This document shows, one piece after another, positions 12,009-23,949 of a DNA stretch of 64,000 nucleotides. The DNA lies in the NCBI GenBank assembly GCA_013399895.1, contig VXBA01001116.1, positions 756,132 through 820,131 on the forward strand, read 5' to 3'. Position numbers and translations under genes: made by a program. The DNA comes from Serilophus lunatus (taxonomy: Eukaryota > Chordata > Aves > Passeriformes > Eurylaimidae). How positions within the stretch are numbered: the first letter of the stretch is position 1; each line of letters starts with the position of its first letter. The notes under the pieces were generated by a model. That model made no database searches. It had not been told where the DNA came from and was given only the letters and a program-made list of their open reading frames with translations.

Positions 12009-13998
12009 GGGATCAAGAGACTAGATACTCTCTGAGTTTGGGGCATTCAATACCCTGGTTACAACACTCTCATGTGGACAAGGAGGATCTCAAGCCCCTT
12101 CCATCACCACTGTGTTGAAAAACTGAAGTAACTGAAAAGTCATTACTCTGCTGAGAAAAAGCAGAAAAAGTTCTTTTCCTGTTCCTGGACAAGGATATGA
12201 GACCCTGGTGAAAGGCTGAAGAGGATCAAACCCACATCCCTCACTGTGATCCAAAGCAGTTAATCCCCATTCCAAACAATATATGCCCAGTCACCCTTTC
12301 TGAGTGCAGTGGCTGCAAAACCCTCAAAGACCACAAAAACAAGGTGATGTTGGAAAAAGCAAAGCTCCTCTGATTTTCAGTGTGTGGTGGGGATGGTATT
12401 TTGTTTTGTTTACCCAGAGTAGCTCTTCCTAAGATTTTTCTTTACTATAAGCTGATCAACATGTCTTTCCTTAACCACTGTAGTAATTTTGGATCCAATC
12501 CTGCAAGGTGCCAACCAACAGACAAAAATGATCAGCAGTCCTCCATAGGAAGGGGAATCCTTCATGGAGTTCAACAGTTGGTCTGTCTATTCCAGCCTGT
12601 GCTCATTCAGCAAGGTAAAGCCTGTGCTGGAGGCAATTTTAAAGCTTTTTAATCTTAAAATGCTTGATTTCTTAGACACAGGAAGAGCTGTTGTTTGAAG
12701 CTGATCCAAGGAGGGGGAGGAGGAGAGACCTGGCAGATGTCAATTTGAGCCCTAGAAATAACAACCTCCTCCAAGCAATCTAACTCATCAAGCTAGTAGT
12801 TACTCAGTCTGATCCTGCAGTGCCTTGTGTTTTATTTCTGTTTGGGTCTTCCTGAGATAAGGCTCTGAAAGGAAAAAGGAGGGGAAAAAAACCCAAACCC
12901 AAACCAACAGTGGAAAGCAAAACACATATAATCAACTGTCTGCACATTTCTGGCACAGTCCAGCCTGTAGTGAAAAGTCTGTAATGTAAATGAGAATATT
13001 TGATGTCACAAAAAGCACTGTGATATGTGTCTGATATTAAGCTAATAGACAGGGTTCCAGAAAGTCCAGGTTTCCTCTGTAGCTCAAGTGGTTGTAACTG
13101 GAGCAGCAACTTGTGGGCCATTGACCAGCAATGGTACTCCAATGAAATAAATCTGTCACAAGAAACAGGACCAACAAATTCAGCATGGTTGCAATCTGTG
13201 CTGCTGAGGCCAGCACTTGGCTCCCTGAGGTGTCTCCACCACTGCATATGATTTCTGTTCCATTAGGTGGAAAACAGTCTTTTAATGTTTGGTGACATCA
13301 GGTACTCCAGTCTTGAAGTGCACTGGGAGGGGAAAAAAAGGAGGAAAAAGAAAAAAGGATGGTATCAGGAAAAATAGATAATGAGAACAGTAACTAACAG
13401 TAACATCTGGATGTGACATCTTAACTCCACCTCACTTATGGGAATGTTCCCCCTTAGCACTGTGCCCAGAAATTTGATGTAGCCTACAGCACAAGGTGTT
13501 ACCAGGTCTTCATACAGGTGGGGAACAGAGAATTACATTAAAAAACCTCCCCAGCATTAAAATACTGCCTGTTTTATACAGCTACAAGATGGGCAAATTC
13601 ATATTTTCACTTCTGATGGTAAAAGAGCTGTGGCTCTCTTGACCACATCAAGCACAAAGTCTCTGGGAGTTTTTCCCTGGGTGATGGCATAACCCAACCA
13701 CATTTAGCCCTTTTTGAACACATATCTAAGGAATTTGCTGGAAGTTTTTATACCTTTAAGTTTTTATAACTTTAAGGATGAGAACTAAGAGTGACATGTG
13801 GGTCTGTCAGTCTGAAATCACATTTTATACTTGTTACAGCTATTTCATGTAAATACTTTCATTGGCTCTTCAATTACATTTACCTAGCATGAGGCAGGAT
13901 GCAAAGATTAAGACCTGCACCTTACTTGGCACAGAAAACTCAGATTTGTGGTGAAGTCAGACATTGAACATGTTTTCAATTTCACATGGGGTTTTCCA

Positions 13999-14070
13999 TT
14001 CCCAGATTTAACATGTTTGGGAGGGAACAGACATTTCCCAGGTTTGACATGATCTGGAGGGAATGGACAC
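13999..14070 (+). repeat. Two-copy tandem duplication, 36-bp unit
   Basis: Units at 13999-14034 and 14035-14070 align without gaps and match at 28 of 36 positions by my count. Each starts ttcccag and contains a GGAGGGAA block. It is a diverged local duplication. Confidence 0.8.
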
Positions 14071-16858
14071 TTGGAGCCTTCCAGAAACCCATTGTTTCAA
14101 TCATTAATTTTGGCATATTATTGAGGAACTGAACTCGTGGCTGCTGAATTATGGCATTCCCTCAGATTTAAGTCAGAAGTGGCATCCCTCTGACAATGTC
14201 AAACTAGTCCTTGGAAGCTACAGGGAGACCCATGAAAATCTCTAGGCATTGAAAAAGGGCTGACTCAGTGGCAGGGAGGGGGGACACAATGAGCTAATTC
14301 ACAGTGCTTGATGTGTATGGGTCCAAATTTTTACCAAAACCATTTTTGTTACGGATTTTGAAAGAAAGCATTCTCTGTTTTGTTGCATAATAAATAGGGT
14401 GGCACAGAAACACTTGACAAACTTGACAGAACAGTTACTGCTCCTTTAGAGCAACATCCATCTCATGCAGAGACAAAGAAAGTACTACTGAAAGGGAGAG
14501 AAAAGGTAAATGTGACTCTACCATCCTGCTTTTAAAGCTGGGCACTGCTCATACCATTCACTTCTAGGTGTTAAGGGGACAGAGGAGGGAAGGCCAACAC
14601 TGTGCTAAAAGCATTCCATGGACTGTGTTTTTCTCATGTCTCCTACATAAAAGCAGCACCATTTATAACCCAAAGTCTTTGTTTTGGTTTTGGCCCCAAG
14701 TGTTCATCCACTGGCAAAGTTGTGGAAAATAACAGCAGGAGGAACAAGACCGAAAAAACACGTGGGGAAAACAAGGAAATAAAGCCAGAGCAGCGTGTTG
14801 CAGATGTGTAGATAAAAGACCCACCACAGCACCTGAATTTTAACTCACCAAGCCTAGAAATGTACAACAACGCAGCAATTCTTTTACACTGGGAGCAAAG
14901 CTGCTTGAGATATTACTTCCACCCACTGGCAGGGAGTACAATTTATTTGTGTTTTTTGATCTTACACGTTAAAACAAAACAAAACTCTCCTGGATGAGCA
15001 GAACTGGTGCTAAGGTTAAGCTAATGCTGTAGCTCTTCAGTCCAGGAATGCATTTCTTATTTGTACTCAGGCCAAGTTCATTCACTTATATTTTCACTAA
15101 AGCCACAGTCTTTTGAAGATGTTGCACTTGGACTTCCTCCCTGCCAAGTTTCTAAATTACAATGTGCTGTGTCCATGAGAAAACTTGAAGAAGATTTATT
15201 AGAACAAGGTGCCAGAATGTTTTGCCCTCCCCCACATCAGTCTAGGGCAGAAGTAATACATAAAAAGACACTGTCAATACATTTTGTCCCCTGAATGCAT
15301 AAAGAGGTTTTTTTTTCTTTCCTAACATTGGTTGTAAAAACACTGAAAATAACTTGACAAAAAACATTTACTGGTCTCTCTGATCTCCTGGTGCACTTTC
15401 ACTTAAAAAGAACATCTGTCTGCATCTCCTGCCACTCTTTTGTTATCACAGTAGACTACAGACAGCAGAAAGACCCATCAGTGTAATACAAACTATCATT
15501 TACAGCTTTGTTTATGAGGGGTTTATTAAATGGGGATTGGCTAGATGGGTTAACAGAAAAAAGAAAATCAAACCCAAGCTTTTTTTCAGCTGGATTGAAG
15601 AAGAAAGAACCTTTCAAAAAGGTGCACTGTTCTTTTGTTTTGGAGTTATCTGAGGGAGAACCTGCCCATTGAAATGCTTTCATGCTGGAAGTGCTGAGCT
15701 GGACCTCCCAGCCTTTAGACATGAGCCCAACCCTCCCTCTGTGCCATTGGTGTTGGTCCTTTGGACCAAAGGCCACCTGGGTGTCAGTTCTGCAATCCAA
15801 ATCCTTGCAGTGTTACATGGCACACATTTCTTCAAAGCTGAGGGGGAAAGCAGCTTTTTCATTCCACACTTTTGGCTTATTTTTGTTGACAATTGAACTT
15901 TCACAAAGCTTCTAAAATAGTCCCTAAAACACTGAGGTAGCACTATTGTTAGATGCACACCATGACTTATATTAAGAAATTAATAACTGGCAGTAATTTC
16001 CATTTCACATCATGTCTTGAAACAGCACATTTTCCCTCGTATGGGATGGAGGACATAAGCCTTGTAGAGTCAGTATTGCTGCGTGGTAAGGATGGATTTA
16101 TAATGGAGATCACAGCTCCTTAGGGAGCCTGATCACTTCTTTGACTGGACACTTTGCCTTTATTCTGTGCTGATTTAAACTTACAAATGTGAGGAGCTAC
16201 ACCTGGAAAGGACAAAGTTTGGGTGTAGAACACAGAGCAGGGGAAAGCACTTGGGTTTTCAAATGGGTCACAGGCCAGGAATAGAATAGCATTGCATACG
16301 ACACAGACAGTTTTTCCTTAAGGCACAGTGGCAGCACAAGTGGAAACCCTCCCAGAGAGAATACAGAAGGTTCTTTGAAAAGCTTGAATTGTTAAACATT
16401 TGCTACTAATAACCCAAATGACTTTAACCATTTTCACAAACACAAATTGTGATTACCCTCTTTGAGTCAGAATAGGACTTCATGATTTAATGCAAATTGG
16501 TCATGTCCCACGGGCACAGCTGGATTTTAAAGTGTGAGGATTGAGTTGCTTCACAAAATGTCAGCAGGTAAAATAAATCTGCCCAGGAAATTTATTAACA
16601 ATTGCCACTTTCTCCCTCCTGCTCATTGTGAAAGGCATTTCTGACACTGAGTGGAGTGAGCACAGTGTGTGTGGTGGATGTGAATAGCTCCTTATTACCC
16701 TATCAGCATCATGTCAATGGAGAAGCTAGGAAAATCAATTTTCCTTTGAAATATTAGAACACAAGTGGGGGCAGTGCAGCAGAGGGAGATTTGTCACCAG
16801 TTTCAGAGAAGCCAGTATTTCAACATGGTTTTTTTGTTGTGTTTTTTCTTTCTTCCCC

Positions 16859-16859
16859 N
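16859..16859. other. Single ambiguous base after a C-run
   Basis: One N in the context CCCCNA. A second single N at 45389 has the same context. Both probably mark uncertain homopolymer length in the assembly, so they are technical rather than biological. Confidence 0.8.
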
Positions 16860-17342
16860 AATGAATTCTGTTCTCAAACTCTGAAATAGATTCCTCTCCC
16901 TTTCAGTATTTTATTTGGGTACAATTTATGTTCCTCTTTGATTGTTTAGGCAAAGTCCACAAAGTGATATCTAAACCAACCAGAAAATATTCACCAGTGT
17001 TCCCTCAAGGGTGAATTTGCCTCAGCAGTATTGGCACATCAGACAAGGCAAATGATAAAATTCCTGTTTTCTGAAGGATGAATTGTGTTTCAGCCTTAGT
17101 TCACTAAACAGGGAAAAGATGTGTTGTTACTACAGATCCTAAATGGTGCAAAATACCAGCCAATGCTAAACTGGCCATTAACAGTCCAAGGGATGGACTC
17201 CAGAAGCTCTTTCAGACCAGGTGGGCCCCACTAGCCAGACTTGACCAGATCTCCTACACCATCAAACTTCCTTAATATTGTCCAGCACCACTGGCATCAC
17301 TTATAAATGTATTAAATAAAACATAATTTTTGAAATCAAGCC

Positions 17343-17478
17343 CTGACTTTAGCTCAGTAAGTTACAGCATGGTGTTAAGAGCACCAAGATCATGTGTTTG
17401 TTCCCTGTATGGGCCATCCATGTAAGAAGAGATGGACCTGATGGTCCTTGTGGGTCCCTTCCAACTCAGAATACTTTC
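17343..17478 (+). mobile_element. tRNA-Ile-derived SINE with CR1-type tail (TguSINE1-like)
   Basis: Bases 17343-17415 align without gaps to a vertebrate tRNA-Ile head. The A-box region reads tTAGCTCAGtaagttacagc. The anticodon arm is recognisable with anticodon-position AAG instead of AAT. A degraded B box (tgtttgttccc) and the final acceptor strand ending gggcca follow. After a short linker, 17433-17475 reads as a CR1-like 3' end (gatggtccttgtgggtccct, then tccaactcagaat). This head-plus-tail design matches the passerine SINE family that is mobilised by CR1 reverse transcriptase. It is not a functional tRNA gene: the acceptor 5' strand no longer pairs well. It is the best taxonomic marker in the window. 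Confidence 0.85.
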
Positions 17479-17479
17479 T

Positions 17480-20400
17480 AAAACAAAATAGCATTTACTC
17501 AAAGGTAATCCATTTGACAAGCAATTCTATCTTTGTTGTATCTAATCATATTTTACCTCAAATGCCTGTTGGAAGTAAGAAAGAACAAGGAAAATTGTGT
17601 GCAGATAGTCAAAACCTAACATACTTATCTTGAAAAGCCATGATATGAACTGTGAATACATGTTGAATAAAATTATTGTCTGAAAAAAAATAATGGCATC
17701 TAATTTATCTCCTGATGTGGTCATATTTCAAGTTTTTTTACCTGAAGGCAAATATTCTGAAGCTGTTTATATCTGCTTTTGTTATCCAGGTTATTTGTTT
17801 ATCAGAAGAAAAATACATTACAAAATAAAATGCATTTGTTACACATCAGTTTCTTATTTTTCCATGAGACCCTAATACTCCCAGGGCTGTTTTGGATGAC
17901 CAGTAGAGCAGTTTTGCCATCAGCTGGGTCACTTTGGAGGAGTCAATGCTGTATTTGCTGTTCATGAACATGAATTTTAAGGCCAGACTTGCTGCATAAT
18001 TCATTTCTGGTTTTAAAACACTTGCTTTCATTCCTAATATTTTGCTGGTAATAAAATTTATGCATAAATATGGGCACTGAAATTCACAGAAAAGGATTCA
18101 AGGCTCGGTGTCTGTTGATCTGGACCAAATGACCTGAAGATTGTGCTGGAAGCCTGGGACAAACCAGGAAACTGAGCCTTGGTTTTCAAAATCTGAGAGA
18201 AAATAATTTCATTACTAGATCCATTTTTCCTCCCCGAAATTTCAGTTCTGCCCCAATATTAAAGACATGTGCTTTCCTCTGGATGGCTATAATGCTTTCC
18301 TTGTCCAGGTGACCACCACTTGCTTATGGGCAGGAAAAAGATTTCCATGGTATTTTATGCCCATTATTATCCCAGTCACAAAGGAATTCTTGGTGGGATT
18401 CCACCTGGCAACACCACCCTGGCTGTGCTGTTCACTCCAAGCCAAGGGATGCAAGAGATTAAAGCTAATTTGAGCTACAGTCATACATTTCCACTTTCCT
18501 CTTGCTCATCAAATGCTATTTCACTTCTTGCTTCTCTGTGCAGCACAACATGACTAGAGGACCAGTCATGTATCCATGATCAGTATATATAACTATATAT
18601 TGAGCCAAATATAATGAATATGTATTCCAATATATAATATATATATTCATGTAACTGAACATCTCAATACAGAGCATTGGAGGGAAGCCTGAATAAGTTC
18701 TTCAGCCTGGAAAGAAGATATCCATGTAAATGAAAAGAAAACATCCAGGTAAAAATGTGGATAAATTTACATGTATCCATGTATCCAGAAACATCTCCCT
18801 CACCTTGAGATACAAGTGGAACAACACATGGCCCTGAAGGGTGAGTGGGAGCATCTGGTTTTAATAGGCTAAAATGTTTTCCCCCAGTCTGTATGTTTCC
18901 CTGGCTGTTCTGGCAGATGGGAGCTCTCAAGCACAGCCTCTAATCCCAGTTCTGCTGCAGGGTTTCTTTAGGGTGATGCAACACTTCGGGAAACCTGAAA
19001 GCTGGCCAGTTCCAGGCTCTCAGCCTTTGTCTGTTTCTTGGAAGCACAGCTCACTCATTAAAGCATCACTGGGCTTTTGCAGGCAGCCGTGGCAGTCTGG
19101 ACCATGTGTGTAAGATAAGCAGATTCACCTTCCAGTGGACTGGGCTCTGGAGAAAAGAGAGCAGACAAACTTCTGGCAGGTTGCCCTGTGTGGTTGTAAA
19201 TGAATGTAGTATTTCCTGTTCATGTTACAGTTCCAGGAGCTGGAACAGAAGAAGAAAAAAAAAATCACTCTTTTGCTATGGAGAGCCTGTTGGAGCAAGG
19301 CAACCCAACAAAACACTGGCCCAAACCCTATATTTTTTAAAATTATAAGGCCATGGATAAGGTACAGTTAAATGCAGTATAACTCCAGCACCTATACAGA
19401 TGTTATCATACCCACCTAGTTTATTACATGAAAAGTGCAGTAAATCTGTCATGATTGCAAGAACAAAAGATTCAGATTCTAGGTCCTGTAGAAATAGTGT
19501 GGTAAAACTTCAGGAAGTGTAGCTTTAAACTGGCATCTACCAAATCTATTAGACAGAGTATGGCTTGAGAGCACTGAATTCCCCAGAACAGAATTTTTAA
19601 TGAGTTACTGTAATTTTCAGAAAGTGTTTCAGTACCGCTAAAGATGATGCTTAATGAGCTGAAAGAAAAGTGTGAAAGATCTGGAGGCTGAATTTGCTCT
19701 GACATGTCATGGTCTACACATACTACTCTGCTGTGTCTGCAGGTTGACAGTGCAGCATTCTATAAAAAGTAAAGCAGTACAAGGAATTAGGAAGGTATTA
19801 TTATTCACACCTATCAGCAGGTATGAATCCTTCCTCTTATACGCCCTGGACAAGCTAAAATACTGAACTATAAAAAAAAGCTTCAAATGAAAGAAAAAAA
19901 TTAAGGCAAATAAATGATGCAAGTTTTCTAATACTTGAAGTTCATTTGGGTTTCAAACCCCTATTTTCTGTTATGCAGGCAAGTCATCCCAAAAGTCTTC
20001 TCCTTAAAATCTTGGCTATGACTCACTTTCTCCTATGGGCCAGATGACACAGCATCTGCGACAAATCCAAGGAATTAGCCAAGAAGTTACTGTGAAGGAG
20101 GGAATGATGAAATATTGGTGATAACTAAGACAAAATGGTATGTGAGCCTACAGACATTACTACACGTCTTCCCTTTTTCACCTCTGCTTCATAGGTTACT
20201 GGCAATATGAGCTGCAGCAAGGGAAATGCATCCAAATTAAATGAATGATAAGAGGTACCTAAGCACTCACAGTCATCATCTGGGCCTGCAAGCACATTTT
20301 TGGGTAGTGCTGAAGTGCTTATGCCTGAAACTGGCAGGAAAGTCAGTAAATGTGTGTCTGCCACAGAGGCTAAATAAAATCACTGCAAATATTTTAAGCT

Positions 20401-20760
20401 AAACCTTTAGAAGATGGCAGTAAATAGCCTGCAGTCATGGGGCAGTGACTGAAGTAAGGAGAGGGTTTCTTATTGAACTCTCTGTCATTACACTCATTTT
20501 ATAGCCTGCAGTTATCCTTTGGAGATTATAAAGGCAGAGAGGGGCTATAGGGATTATCTGATGAGGCTTTCTAAGACTGTGAGAAAATCAGCTCATGGGA
20601 ATATCAGGTGTCTGTTTTGAGGGTTCTGGCAATGAGATAATTAGTGGAGGGAATTTGGAGAGAGCCTGGCTCTGTGCAGCTCAGCTCTTCCCTGCTTTCC
20701 TCTCCTCCTCCTCTCCAAGGTTTGCTGCTCAAGAAGATGGAGAGTGAAACTTTTGGCATC
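17480..20760. other. Unique noncoding stretch with AT-rich patch
   Basis: No gene recognised. An irregular TATA/ATAT-rich patch lies at about 18585-18652. The many short frames on both strands are uninformative. Confidence 0.5.
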
Positions 20761-20761
20761 A

Positions 20762-20878
20762 CTCACAGAATTATATAATCACACAATGGTTTGGCCTCCT
20801 TAAAGACCATCTTGTTCCAACCCCCTGCCATGGGCAGGGATGTCACCCACTAGACCAGGTTACTCCAAGATCCATGCA
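20762..20878 (-). mobile_element. CR1 LINE 3'-end relic
   Basis: Reverse complement of a CR1 3' end: cacagaattatataatcaca, a diverged cacaatggtttgg, then ccaaccccctgccatgggca and cactagaccaggtt. Only the last 120 bases or so of the element remain. Confidence 0.88.
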
Positions 20879-20879
20879 G

Positions 20880-23683
20880 CTAGTCCTTGGCATCCTCTGG
20901 CACCTCTTGGCATCCTGTTTGGCACCATCTTGGCATCCTTTGCATGGCAAAGCACAGACCATGGAGCCCAGGAAGGGTCCTCATTCCTTGGCTGCAAATA
21001 TTTTGATGGTTCCATCAGTGATATGTCACAGCAAACTACTTTTGCCTGATAAATTAAGACTGGGATGAAAGGCTGAAATATTTTGATCTTTTTTTTTAGA
21101 TGTTTTGATGTCAGCCTGTAAAAACAAGTCTGTTGTCTGCAAAAGAGTAAATTGTATTCCTTGAAATCTGTGTCCTAGTAATTATCACTAAAAAAAAAAA
21201 AAAAAGCCTTTAATAAATCTGTGTTTTCTTTTTCTCTAACGAAGCTCAAGGTCAGAAGAAGTAAAACCCTAAGTTTTGGAAAGTAGAATTCACAGCAAAC
21301 TAAACGAGGGGGAAAAATGCTTTTTTGAATGTTTAGGTCAAGGCATTAAGGAGAAGACACCAGCATGTAATAAATCAAAGTCCTTGGACCTGTTCTATTT
21401 GTCTGGTCCAATGTTGTGCAGGTGTGCTGATCTCTGTTAGTGACTCAGGTTTGTTCTACACTCCTATGAAATGTATGCACACAAAAAATGTAGGTGGTCT
21501 CTCATGCAAACAGAAGAAGTTTAGAGCATGAAGCAGACACATTCTCCTTTATGGAATAAGGAATTATCCGGGATCATCTGCATGTGGAATGATTTTTCTT
21601 TCTCTGCCTTTTAATAGACTCATGCAAACTCACACCAATTTTTAAATATTATATATCCCTGTGACAGTTTAACTTTCCAGAAAAGGATAAATTTAGGCAC
21701 AGGACTGGGGAGAGGGATTTGGGGATCATAACTGTCGAGGAGCAGTGGTTCAGGTGATCATCACCAGGAGTTTGAGCAGCATGAAATAAACAAGAAATAC
21801 AAGAAATATTCCTGATTTCAATACATTAGGGTCACTACATCCAGGGCTCCATGGGAGTTTGTAGGATGAATATTTCATGTAGCCAATGTACTTTCAAGAG
21901 GTGTGCTCAGATGCAAAACACAGAGGGGGGATTTTGATACCAAAACCCTCTTTACAGAGGGTTAGCTAAAGGACCCTTCTCAAATGGGAAGTGGGGACAG
22001 GTGAAATGGTGTTCACAAGAGTTGTCTGTGTTCCAGTGCAGGCCAAGGACTGTTGTTTGAGGTGACAGACCCAGAGGAACAGAAAGGTGGCTAATGTAGC
22101 CCTAGTTCTTAGCAGGATTTCAGGGGAGATCCCAAAAAGGAAGGCTGATGTCTTTATTTGCTCAGTGAGTAGCAGAATAATGTCCATGAGATAAATCTGG
22201 CACTCAGGAAGTTTTTATGTGCTTCTTTTCTTAATAAGGAAGAATGGAGCTCAAATCCACTGGAGTTAACAAATATTTCACCAAAAGAGGTCAAGTAAAT
22301 ACAATCCACTTAGTGCTGGGCATTATCCAGGGACATTTGGTCATCTCTCATCACAGGCTTTTAGAGAAAGAACTGTGGAAAATAGATGATGTCCTGCTCC
22401 ACAACACTCTTCCAGCCACCTGTGCTTCAGATGCTTCCTGAAGCAAGTGTGGTGCCAGTTTTATATATATATATATATATATATATAAATATTAGGGTGT
22501 GGGTTGGTTTTTTGTTTTATTTCTAGAAATACATTGCTTTTCCATGTAAACCTTCACCCTGTGCTGCATCCTGTGGAGCTTGTCTTTTGTAAGGCTTGAA
22601 TCCTTAGAAAGGATTCATCTTCTCCTGATTTATTGAACCTGAGAACCAACGAGGTTCATCTGGTGCCCTCTCAAGTTATTCTCAAAAAGGCTGTCATTCA
22701 GAATCAGGCACAATATGGGTATCAGTCACCTTCCTGTTGCTTTGTGTTGTTTTCTTCCAGTTTCAAGAATTGCAATGTCTAGTTATTTTTCATGCCATCA
22801 TTTAATTGACCTTGTTGCTTGTTCCCTGTAATTCTTCCTGTTCTGCTGTTATTGAAGACAGAAGGCCAGAAATACTTGGAGTTTTAAACTACAAATCACC
22901 ATGGATTTACACAGTGCCAGAATAAGGGTGGATTTTTCTTGTCCAACATTCCTTCCCTCTATTCCATACTGTGTAAAAAACCAGGCAGGTATTTCTTCTC
23001 CAGGTTGGGTATGGTTTGTTTTGAGATTTGGTTTTCTATAGGTTATATCTTGCCCAGTCACAGAAGACAAGTAAGTAATTTAAAAGTAAGTGCAAAGATC
23101 TAACACATCTCATTCCAATGCCTTTCTTTCATGTCTCTGATACTGAAGCACTGCAGTAAATTACCTATATTAAAGTGAGTTTCATATAGGCAAATCTTGA
23201 GTGTAATCTGGCACATCTAATTAAGATTTTTTGATCATTTGTCTAGAAAAAACCTTTCAGAATCAACCATACCATTTGGTCATCACTGGGCTGTGTTCAT
23301 GATGCAGCAACATTTTCATGGTTTTAAAGCTAAGATGAAATCTAGCATCTGGGATCCTTGTATAGTAAAAGAAACTAAATTAACTTTTCAACCACTCAAA
23401 CTAAACACATAATTTCTGGACTACTCTGTTTCCACACCCTTCCAGTTAAGATTCACTGTGGATTTCAGAGTAAATCAAAAACTTTGTGAATATTTAAATG
23501 GTGAATGAGTTTAAATAGAATAGAAGAAATATGGTTTTGGTTGCTGAAATAAAACCTGTATAATTTATTCTTTTTAATATTAAATAGTTTGTGTAAATGC
23601 TTATTAAAAGTACAACTCTTGGTTGTCCCTGTGCAAATATGAGAAAGAAGAAATGCATGAAATACTTTGCATCAGAGTAGGTT
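20880..23683. other. Unique noncoding stretch
   Basis: No gene recognised. It contains a 16-base A-run (21190-21205) and the TA microsatellite listed separately. Confidence 0.5.
22462..22487. repeat. (TA)13 microsatellite
   Basis: An uninterrupted TA dinucleotide run of about 13 units. Confidence 0.95.
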
Positions 23684-23745
23684 TTGGTTCAACTTTATGA
23701 TCTTGGAGATCTTTTCCAAACCTTAATAATTCTAGGATTCTGTGA
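23684..23745 (+). mobile_element. CR1 LINE 3'-end relic, very short
   Basis: Only the terminal CR1 signature is left: atgatcttggagatctttt, ccaaaccttaataattc, then taggattctgtgac in place of the ATTCTATG octamers. This is an old, heavily 5'-truncated copy. Confidence 0.75.
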
Positions 23746-23889
23746 CAATAAGGCCCAACTCTCCAAGATGTATCTGGTCTCCAATATACCAGTTAAACAT
23801 ACAATAAGTTTGGCTTGATTATGGAATTGTTGTTTTCTATTTCCTATTAGATTTGGCAAGAGAAAGAGCAGCATTCAATCATGATGGAT

Positions 23890-23936
23890 ATTTTATTTTT
23901 TTTTTTAATTTAATAATAAATTAAAAAATAAAAAAG
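23890..23936. repeat. Low-complexity AT tract
   Basis: T-rich then A-rich sequence with partial dyad symmetry (tttttttaatttaataataa, then attaaaaaataaaaaa). Confidence 0.8.
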
Positions 23937-23949
23937 CCTTGATGCTGAT

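Larger units (their letters stand above)
12010..17340. other. Unique noncoding stretch
   Basis: About 5.3 kb with no recognisable gene. The longest frame (147 codons, minus strand, 12804-13247) has no family signature. A two-copy tandem duplication lies at 13999-14070, listed separately. A single N at 16859 follows a C-run. Confidence 0.55.

Noticed and set aside
13027..13251. Overlapping frames at 12804-13251 as a gene
   Set aside because: Frames on both strands have similar length, no homology I recognise, and no supporting splice or promoter context.
17343..17415. Functional tRNA gene
   Set aside because: The acceptor 5' strand and B box are degraded, the anticodon is altered, and a CR1-like tail follows. 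It is a SINE head, not a tRNA gene.
18585..18652. TATA-rich patch as a promoter
   Set aside because: Irregular AT low-complexity sequence with no initiator, CpG or exon nearby.
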